From: Hemerocallis citrina
Lineage: Eukaryota; Streptophyta; Magnoliopsida; Asparagales; Asphodelaceae
Length of the DNA: 64,000 nucleotides
Reading direction: 5' to 3'
NCBI GenBank assembly: GCA_017893485.1
Contig: CM030365.1
Span: 27,922,289 to 27,986,288, forward strand
Numbering within the stretch: the stretch's first letter is position 1; every line of letters begins with the position of its first letter. Positions 55,906 through 64,000 of the stretch are shown one piece after another. Both the position numbers and the translations under genes were made by a program. The notes beneath the pieces were generated by a model, which was not told where the DNA came from, made no database searches, and was given only the letters and a program-made list of their open reading frames with translations.

Positions 55906-56254
55906 TTTCAAAAGCAAATAGTTTCTTGTACCTTAGCAAAAGCCTCTCACATGCTTGATTAAACCAGACAAAGCAACTCAATCAACTTTAACTTGATTGA
56001 ATTGTCTCTATTCAATCCATAGTATTGTTCTCTAATGCCCATTTTAGCTTTATTGAATTTTTGGGACTAATGTTCATGTTGTTGCTTGTATCTGTGAAGA
56101 AAACATGAAGTGATTGAGTGATGCAATTGAATCAAAAGTCTGTCGCTTTTTGGACTTTAGCTACAACCTGTTGATGCTTGACTGATGCTACAATCATTTC
56201 TATTTAATGGATCTTGAGCTCCATTCATATTACATTCCTCAATCAAAGCCTTTT
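55906..56254. other. Low-complexity AT-rich spacer
   Basis: More TTGATTGAATT/TTCAATC-type sequence related to the 139 bp repeat; no gene or element. Confidence 0.4.
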
Positions 56255-58939
56255 TGTAACCCCTATTTTCTATTTTATGTATTTTTGGATGTATTTTTTT
56301 TTTCTTTTTGAGTATTTCTCTCATTGTATCTCTTTTGGACCGTATATTGGATCTTTATTTTCAATATAATCATCTATTTGAATTGTTGTCTCTTTATTTG
56401 ATTTTCTTGCTTCAGTTAGTTAACCTATTATTTCACCTCTGTTTGATCGAGCTATTGTTTTTTATCCCCTTTATCTAAATTGTTCATGTCCATTTTATTT
56501 ACTCATTTGGTTCTCCATCTCTTTATTGGACTTTTATTATTTAAATCCAATAGCCATTATTTCTATTTGGATCTATTAAACCCAAAAACCCAATTAAAAT
56601 CCTATTCTTTTGCTTAATGGATCTTCATAACCCTATTACCCATTATCTAACTTCCCAAACCCATTAGCATACCCTACCCGATACCCATACTGTGCACCTA
56701 AACCTAAACCCAAATAACTACCCTATATATACCCATCCCTGTTCACGTCCAAACCCCTCAGCCACAAACGCTACCTCCCGATCTCCTCTCTTCCCCATCC
56801 TCCTGTGTGCGTCCCTTCCCGTCTTCCTGACTTCCAAGCCATCTCCCTCTCCGTCCATCCTCTTCCTGTAGCCCCCGGCGCTCCGACCAGCAGCAGCGCC
56901 AGCACTCCCAACGCTCCCGCAGTGCTTCCCTCCTCTCAGCGCCCTGCAGTCGACCAGCAGCCCCGTCGCTGTCCGCCAGTGTCGCTGCCCTCGTCGACAC
57001 TCCGTCCAGTTCAGCTTCGCACTCAACCAGCCGTTGTCCCGACCTCCCTGTCATGCTCGTTGCCATTTTTGGTTGGTGTGGTGTGCGCGCGCATCTCCCG
57101 TGTACATGTTATTGGTTAGAGTGGCTTTCGAGTTTTGTTCGCGGGCTCGTAGTTTGCTGTTCGTGATTCATTCGTGGTTCGTATTTCGGAGTTTGTCGTT
57201 GTGTTTGTGGCTCGGGAATTCATTCCCGTTATTCTTGCTTTTGTATCATTTCCGTCATCATCTGTAAGGCAAGTAACTTGTATTCTTTTCTTTGTGTAAT
57301 ACAAGTACTAAATACCGCATGTAGTGTAGTTGGGTTCTAGAGACAATTCATGTGTGAATCCTCTGTTATATATTGTCTCTATTGTGTTGATTTGACCATA
57401 GTTGCCTCACGACATACATGACATTAAACAACTAGGGATGACCACTTTTTGGATGTATATATGCAAACTATTTTGTGATATCATATACTTGATGTGTTAT
57501 TAGTGCTATACTTGTCGTGGACATGCAAAATACCCTATACTATGTTGTTTAGACATCTAATACATTATATTTCATGTTTGGGTTGATTTGGATGAGTTTT
57601 ACATGAACTAGACGATTTTATGTTCGAAGAATAATTCTGTATTTTCTGTTACCTTGCTTTTAATCAGTATTTTAGATCCTATTAAGGTCAGTATATGAAT
57701 TTTATTTCTGAACAAGATTTGTACAGAATTCTGTCTATTTCCCAACCCTTCTGACAGATCTCAGTTTCATTTTACAAGTTTTGAGTTATGTATATTTTAC
57801 TACAGAGGTGTAATGAGATTTTCAGATCTTGTTTTCTATGAATTCTGAAGAGTAATTTATTTTTATCATGGTGTTGAAAGTATTATTTTGATCCAATATT
57901 TGGCATAAAACAACTAGACTTGATTGGGATTAATCTTGAATTTTTGTGGATTTATTTGATGATTTTTACCAACCGTTCTATGTCTCCAAACAATTACTAA
58001 ATATGCAGAATTTTCATACTGTTCAGTAAAGAACCTGATTTTCGACCTAATTCTACTTGATATTTATAAAATATTTGTGAATATGAAAGTTAGCCTACTA
58101 TGTATATTTTATCACTTTTTTAGTGGATTTGGATTTCGATTTATGGTTTGTGAGATATTGCTGTTTTTGTACTGCAGTGTTTATAATTCCAGATTTACAA
58201 AACTACTGCATCTTGATGTTTTCTTATATTTGTTGACTAAACTATTTATATTGAAAAATTATGAAACTCTATATTCTGATACTGCACATATAGGGTAATA
58301 CCCCATATTTTTTGTGGATTTAATTAATGAGTTTTCAAGCTATTTTCCTGACTTTGAATATGATCTTCTGATTTCTGGCTGAACACGTTTTCTGGTTTCA
58401 ATTCAGTTTTGACTCATGTTTTTGTGAAACACTATATGACTTATATATATTCACTGAATTCGGCCGGAAGTCTACTTTTCAGATTTCCTAACAGATTCAG
58501 ATTTGCATGTTTGTGGCAATAGGAATCCCAGTTTTAGTGCAGTACTGTTTTGCTGTCCTGAACTAGAATTTTCGTTGTTCTGTTCTTTTATGTGTTATCT
58601 TTAGTCTGTATATGTTTGTTTGTCACCCTGAACCTGTTAATTGTTTATATCATGCTATTCTCACTCTATTTTCTGTACATACATGTCTGTATGATAATAA
58701 TAATAAAATAACCAAGCCGGAGTTTGTAGGAAAGATCTAGTAATGGAAAATATAGAAATGTGTACTTGGAAGGGAGCCTGTGTTTCCCATCTGATTATCT
58801 GTTATGTGGTATGATTCTGTTATCTGAACCCTGACTACATTACTTCCCTATAGGAAGATGTACTCAGAAGAGAACCCATAGGTTCTATCTGTCTGTCTGG
58901 ATCTGCATCTGATATCTGTCTGTCTGATACCTGAGTACA
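56255..58939 (+). repeat. LTR5: LTR of the C1/C2 family, 3' end missing
   Basis: It starts TGTAACCCCTATTTTC and follows C1 through the C-rich leader (56740-57060), TCTAGAGACAATTC (about 57340), AACCAAGCCGGAG (about 58710) and the simple-repeat zone, stopping at CCTGAGTACA. In C1 this point continues with CTGCCCTCTATGATCCAC for another ~800 bp. The frames at 56718-57119 are Pro/Ser/Arg-rich by composition and are not convincing genes. Confidence 0.85.
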
Positions 58940-59045
58940 TCACAATAGGATATTCTTGTGCCAGTTCACATCTCACAAATGGTTATTCTTGGATGAATTT
59001 TAGATGAATTTTGTGAGATGGGTGAGATGAAAATGTATTTTTTGA
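58940..59045 (-). mobile_element. MITE-like scrap, inverted relative to 55433-55562
   Basis: TCACAATAGGATATTCTTGTGCC is the reverse complement of 55433-55456, and TTTTGTGAGATGGGTGAGATGAAAATG that of about 55529-55558. The spacing between the blocks differs. It lies exactly where LTR5 breaks off and before the body of LTR6. Confidence 0.6.
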
Positions 59046-61511
59046 GATGGAAAGATGAAGTGATTAATGATAATAACATATGCTTTTGTTGACCAGTACC
59101 TACAGCAATCCTGGGGATTTGGGCTAGACCTCCTAACGCCCAAGGACCGGCTTGGGAATAGTGGACCCAAACTATGTTTTGGGTTAGTGGTTTTTATCGC
59201 CCAAGCTATCGGCTTGAGGCCCGGTTTCCCTCGATGATACCCCAGGTGGGATCTGGGAGAGCAGATACCTCTGGTGGGACCGGAGAGAGATATGATACCT
59301 CAGGATAAACCTGAGAGAGAGTTGATACCCCAGGATAGACCTGGGAGAGCAGATACCTCCGGTGGGACCGGAGAGAGATAAGATACCTCAGGATAGACCT
59401 GAGAGAGAGTTGATACTCCAGGATAGACCTGGAAGAGCAGATACCTCCGGTGGAACCGGAGAGCACCCAGTTTATCTGGGGTGCGGTGTGCCCTCGCTAG
59501 TTCGGCTAGGAGGAAGACGTAGCCTCGAACGAGTAAGACTCTGGGAGAGCATCGGGCCGTGAGTTTACTGGGCTGTCGGCTTTCAGTATGTTGGGATACT
59601 GTGGCTCACTGGTCGACAAACTAATAAAATAACTAAGTGTAAATAAAAATGTGAGAGTAAAGAAAGTGGTTGTGAATGAAATGAATATGAAGATATACGA
59701 GTTATGAGTGGTGTATGTAAAGAAATGGTAATTGCAGTATGTGGTTAGTTTTAAATGAAAAAGTAAAAGAGATACGTGTTTATATGAGTAGTATAAAGTA
59801 ATTGTGTAATGAGAATGATTATTAAAGTGAAATACAGGATGATTTGAGTTGTACCTTGGAATTGTGTCAAGGAACTACGTGCCCGCTATTTCTGTGGAAA
59901 TGGTGGGAACTACCTGCCTGGGCATAATTCGCAGGGTGAGTTGGCATGATAGTGGTAATGATTAATGGAAATGAAGAATTAAATGAAATGAAGATGAATA
60001 GTAATTGAAGTGAATTTATAACTAAGCTATCGGCTTGAGATGTGATATGATATTACCTAAACTGTGTGTTTGGGGTGCGGTGATTATTACCCAAGCTATC
60101 GGCTTTGGGGTGTGATATGTTGTGGCCCAAATGGTGTTTGGGGATATGGAGTATAATTTGATGTGAATGAAAGTGAAATTAATGGTAATTGAGATATAAG
60201 TGGAAATGAAAGTAAGTTTAATTCTCAATAAGATTGAGTAGTAATTAAGTGATATACTAAGATGAGAATGAGCTATAAAACATGCTTTTGATGCAATGTG
60301 AATAAGCATTCTAATTAGTGAGGTATTAATGAAATGTGATGAAATGCAAGTACCTTGCAAGTGAAATGAAATGTGATGTTTGTGTTATACGACATAAATG
60401 AGTGCGATAATCTGGGAATGAATGTATATGTTTATAATGCTATAAAAACAGATAAGCGTGATGTTATACCATAAAATAAATACTTGTAATGAGATGTTAT
60501 GACGAGGTAGAGGGTATTGTGGTTTGGATGCATGCGATGTATGCAATAAGAAAATGGTTATTCACATAAATAACGAAATGTTGTTATGATGATAATTGTG
60601 GATAGATGAATATTCGTACTAGGCGAATGTAAAATAAGGATATATATCCGAGGTTGATGTGAAGCATATAGTGAAATGTGTGAACTTATGGATAATTAAA
60701 TAGTTGAATGCAGGTTGGCAAAGTATTTGATATAACATCGTATTGGTGATGTTGTGTTCAGAATTCAAGTTGCATTATCTTAACTTGATGTTTGTAAGTT
60801 TAAATTATTTTCTTTATACCATTTTAATTTGTTTATTAGATTAATAACTATACTCACACCAGAAATGGCTGACCCCATAGTGTTTGGGGGGTTAGGGAGT
60901 CTCTGGACTACCCTGGATTCCCTACTGTTACAGGTCCTCAGCAGTGCAGAGATGAGGCGTAGGTTTGTAGAGTGGAGATTTATTTTTAAAATACTTGTAT
61001 AAATTAGTTAGGTGAATAGTAAGATTCGTGATTTAAATTGTATTTTGAATGTAAAAGTACCTGGATATCGATGATGAGTATAGTGTGGGGTAGTATGGTA
61101 TGTTCTTCACCCGTACACATCTCGTTGTGGCGTACCGGGCCCTGTGGTAGGTTTTACAAAGGTTTTTCTAAAATTTTTACTACGTTTTCAAAGAAAATTA
61201 TGGTTTTTAATTTGTAACTGCTATTCTGTTATGAGTTTGGACCCCAGAGCAAGATATTATATTGCCTGTGTGATTCTGCTCATTTTGGCCTGGGGAGCCC
61301 GTGATATTATTGTCTGTGATGTGAGCTACGGAATTTAGAGCAGAATTCCGTAAGCTAATTGTGTTTCGGGGCAGAAATTACAGAGGAAATTCTGCCCAAA
61401 TTTTTATTGAAATATAACTATTTTAGTTTATGTTTAAAGTGATATAGAAATTGAAAGAATTTCATTTAGAGGTTTAGTTTTTCAAACAAAAAAAAAATTG
61501 GGGGTGTTACA
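59046..61511 (+). repeat. LTR6: LTR of the LTR2/LTR4-type group, 5' end missing
   Basis: The end GGGGGTGTTACA (61511) and the CACACCAGAAATGGCTGACCCC/TGTTACAGGTCCTCAG block (about 60855-60940) match the LTR4 tail. The 5' half (start, leader) is absent. It holds the hairpin array at 59235-59466 and then A/G-rich non-coding DNA with weakly repeated AAGCTATCGGCTT segments (about 59200, 60025, 60092). Nothing coding. Confidence 0.7.
59235..59466 (+). repeat. Hairpin tandem array with 88 bp three-unit higher-order repeat in LTR6
   Basis: Eight units start with GATACC/GATACT at 59235, 59264, 59294, 59324, 59352, 59382, 59412 and 59440, in the order A-B-C-A-B-C-A-B. Unit cores are CCCAGG-x-CCTGGG (A), CTCCGG-x-CCGGAG (B) and CTCAGG-x-CCTGAG (C), each a perfect short hairpin. 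The open minus frame of 86 codons is a by-product. Confidence 0.92.
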
Positions 61512-61514
61512 GAT

Positions 61515-63019
61515 TTGCGGAGGGATTACTGTTCCGATAATTCCATTTACGATGACAATCTATTCCGACGATGTTTTTTACAATAAATTCTTTCTACGGT
61601 GACAAAATGCAATAAAAGGCTTTTGTTTATCTCCCCAACAAAAAATCACTGCAGGGAAATGTTGCTTGGCATATGGATCTTCTGCCGATGCGGTTGACGA
61701 GTACGTACGAATAAGAGAAACTACTATTTTGAAAACAGTATGTCGGTTTTGTGTCGCAATTGTGAACATATTTGGACCTCAATATTTGCGAACCCCAACT
61801 GTCGATGATATTCAAAGACTCCTTCAAGAAAACAAATCTCGAGATTTTTCCGGAATGTTAGGTAGTATTGATTGCATGCACTGGGCATGGAAAAATTATC
61901 CTGTAGCCTGGCATGGCCAGTATATAGGTAGAAATGGTATCGGTCGGGTCGGATCCTTCACTACCCGGATCCGGACCTGATCGGTCCCCTAAGGGTCCAA
62001 AAATTGGACCCAGACTCAGACCGGTTTCAGGTCCAGGTTCGGTTCTGGGTCTGAGTCTGGTTAAAAGATTCCTACCCGTTTGGGTAGGAGCGGGAGCATA
62101 AGCAGCAAGCGGGGGTGGCGAGCGCTAGATTTAGAATAGAGGAGAGAAGAAGAAAGCATGAGTTTTGGGTTTGGAAGAGAAGGATTTAGAATTTAGGAGG
62201 AAAGAAGTAAGGTCCGGCTCCGGGACCATGTCGAGTCTATTTTGAGCGGACCTGGGCCCAAAGTACAACAGGTCCTATTTAGGACCAGACCTGTATAGAC
62301 CGGGTCAGTTCTGGTCCAATGCATGGTTCGGGTCGGGTCTGGGTATCGGGTATTTATACCAGTGCTATATACAGACCACGTCTGGGAGTCTACAATTATT
62401 CTTGAAGCTGTGGCTTCTTATAACCTTGGTCTTGCATTCATTTTTCAGAATTCTATGATGCAATAATGATCTTAACGTACTTAACCAGTCCACATTGTTT
62501 AATGATCTTCTTAATGGTTGTGCACCTCTGGCAAATTTTCCTATCAACAATAACAACTACAACATGGGATAGTATTTAGCCGATGGTATATACCCCCGTT
62601 GGCTACTATAGTCAAAACTTACTCAGCACCGGATACCCAAAAAACAAAAATTTGCCCAAATGCAAGAAACTGCAAGAAAGGATGTTGAACGCACATTCAA
62701 GTTCTTACAAGCAAGATTTGCGATTGTAAGAGGTCCGACGAGATTTTGGGATGCCGACAGTCTATCTTATATAATGAAGATGTGTATAATTTTACACAAT
62801 ATGATTATTGAGGACGAACGAGAAGGACATTGTGATTATGATTACGACCAACGTGCTGACTCTACATTGAGTGTACCTAACAGAGCTGGACCAACTACAA
62901 GTGCAGCCAGATTACCACGCAATGTCAAACTACATGATAGACTAAAACATCATACACTGCAACAAGATTTGGTGGAGCACATATGGGCGCCTAGGAAAAC
63001 ACCGACATTTTCATTTTAG
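61515..63019 (+). pseudogene. PIF/Harbinger-type transposase (HARBI1/ALP1-like), decayed
   Basis: After the LTR6 end the sequence reads LRRDYCSDNSIYDDNLFRRC (family: DYFsdnpvY..FRRRFRM), a degraded stretch, then QQKITAGKCCLAYGSSADAVDEYVRI, GSIDCMHWAWKNYPVAWHGQY (first D), and after a 439 bp insertion STIILEAVASYNL, NNDLNVLNQSTLFNDLLNG (second D), YLADGIYPRW, KMQETARKDVERTFKFLQARFAIV (E) and a C-terminus ending FSF at 63019. All three DDE residues remain, but there are stops (for example 62571, 62608), frameshifts and the insertion. The N-terminal end is missing or lies left of LTR6. Cut-and-paste transposase of the DDE class. Confidence 0.85.
61929..62367. mobile_element. hAT-like non-autonomous insertion (439 bp) in the transposase
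   Basis: Ends TAGAAATGGTAT (left) and, on the other strand, TAGCACTGGTAT (right) form imperfect terminal inverted repeats. Flanking 8 bp TATATAGG (61921-61928) and TATACAGA (62368-62375) agree at 6 of 8, as for an aged hAT duplication. The interior has many GGGTC/GGTCC/GACCC motifs near both ends, typical of subterminal repeats. Removing it rejoins HGQY to the next conserved block. Confidence 0.7.
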
Positions 63020-63231
63020 AAGCAAATTATGTCTGGATCTACTTGTAATCAGCATCGTTGTTTCTTAAAAAATTTTAAGCTAAGATATTTTGTCTTCATT
63101 TTTATTAGAATAAATTGGAAGTGCATAATTTAAAATAAGCAAGATACAACGGATATTGCAAAATAAATATGAAAATAGATGCTAAAAACTACCTCTTGTA
63201 ACCTCAATTATGCAAAATTTTATTCTTCTAC
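63020..63231. other. AT-rich spacer between convergent PIF genes
   Basis: Non-coding; the 3' ends of the transposase (plus) and ORF1 (minus) face each other here. Confidence 0.5.
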
Positions 63232-64000
63232 ACATGAAACAAATACGTAGTCTCGGGTAAGTTGCTGAGGTTCAGACTCATTAGGTGATCTTCCTCCATT
63301 CGTATTTTTATTTCATAGTCTTTTTATTTAATCGCAAGCTTCATTTCCGTTGCCAGCATCCCCCTATCCTGCGCCTCTTTATAGAAAGAGTTAAAAAAAT
63401 TTGTCTCTTCAACCATTTCAGCAAACTCAGATGATTCAACCATCCTTTTCCCTGTTTTACTTCTTGACTTTTTGGCCTGATGGTCGGGGAAGGGGTGTAG
63501 TGAATCCATATCAGTCGGTATATTTGTATCCTAGTCTTGCATGGTTGGTGAACGTACTGTGCTACCGGCTTCTCTAGATTGAGAGCTTGGGCCTGAGTCG
63601 AACACATGGGTTGTACGCATGGAAAATTTTGGCTGATCTTTAAGGAGTTCATAACATTCTTCAAATTTGAATGCTTTCCCAAATGATTGCAAGTATTCCA
63701 CTCTCACATCGTGTAGCTATCAAAATTACCAAAACATGAGTTATAAATTATTGAATATATTTTTAAAATAATTCAGTCTCATAAATTATACAAACTTTAT
63801 ATGCCTCAGTTGTTCCGCTTGCCGCTCTATTTGTTACACTGCCCAACTTCGTACTAAACAATGCAACTTCAAATTTGTAGAAAATCGACTAGAAATAGAG
63901 CTAGTCATTCTGTCTGTTGGAGTGCCTAATAGAGCTACAAATGCGGATGAAACTCGATCCCAAAGCTGTGTTCGGATTGATGTTACCGATCAAAGGATCT
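63232..64000 (-). pseudogene. PIF/Harbinger ORF1 (trihelix/NAM-associated-like DNA-binding protein), partial
   Basis: Read on minus from the window edge: RTQLWDRVSSAFVALLG.. (trihelix-type RTxxQLxxRW region), a likely intron at about 63799-63720 (donor GTTTGT, acceptor TTTTGATAG), then RVEYLQSFGKAFKFEECYEL and LLKDQPKF (family: FKFEHCWxILKDxPKW), an Ser-rich linker with one stop (about 63534), AKKSRSKTGKR, EMVEETNFFNSFYKEAQDRG, a TAA at 63324 and a C-terminal NLSNLPETTYLF ending at 63232. This two-gene pairing is usual for plant PIF/Harbinger elements; the second protein helps the transposase bind ends. Partial and decayed. Confidence 0.7.

Noticed and set aside
59206..59562. Open frames over the hairpin array, both strands
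   Set aside because: By-product of the repeat; not conserved beyond it.
60022..60360. 112-codon minus frame in LTR6
   Set aside because: Repetitive GCTATCGGCTT-type text and A/T-rich composition; no recognised domain.

Overview
The window looks like a heterochromatic, repeat-packed stretch of a flowering-plant nuclear genome, most likely a dicot. The evidence is wall-to-wall plant LTR retrotransposons (Ty3/gypsy Tat and Tekay/Del types), a plant mobile domain (PMD) gene remnant, a PIF/Harbinger transposon, AT-rich introns and intergenic DNA, and TATA boxes inside LTRs. I see no intact single-copy host gene, no rRNA or tRNA gene, and nothing prokaryotic. The species cannot be named from the sequence.

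Layout. 1-7544: element A, a Tat/Retand-like Ty3/gypsy element on the minus strand, running off the left edge. It has lost most of gag, protease and reverse transcriptase, and carries a plus-strand antisense gene region (aORF). 7545-8927: T-rich host DNA. 8928-9062 and 17564-17683: an open frame of nine-residue repeats split by an LTR insertion. 9063-17558: a 3.3 kb solo LTR (LTR2, target-site duplication CAAAA) that contains a 5.2 kb solo LTR (LTR1). 18056-27700: element E, a decayed Tekay/Del chromovirus with gag, protease, RT, RNase H, integrase and chromodomain. 27706-29462: 3' end and truncated LTR (LTR3) of another element. 29463-50586: a four-level nest. A Ty1/copia-like terminal fragment holds a 4.2 kb solo LTR (C1), which holds element B (Tat/Retand-like, 32086-48048), whose archaeal-type RNase H domain holds a 3.4 kb solo LTR (C2) of the same family as C1. 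50600-55030: PMD gene remnant split by an inverted solo LTR (LTR4). 55391-55905: local tandem duplications. 56255-58939: LTR5, same family as C1 and C2, broken at its 3' end. 58940-61511: a MITE-like scrap and LTR6, broken at its 5' end. 61515-64000: a PIF/Harbinger element with a decayed transposase on plus and a trihelix/NAM-like ORF1 on minus, the transposase itself carrying a 439 bp hAT-like insertion.

Best leads. (1) Elements A and B both carry an antisense gene with a GT-AG intron at the same codon position and phase, a conserved C-terminus, and a tandem-repeat array exactly where the sense and antisense genes converge. (2) An array in LTR6 is built of three alternating hairpin units whose stem arms co-vary. 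(3) Three independent LTRs carry two CACGTG palindromes with identical 11 bp spacing. (4) An 84-codon frame of nine-residue repeats of unknown origin is recovered when a solo LTR is read through. All statements come from reading the sequence by eye; percentages and copy counts are approximate.
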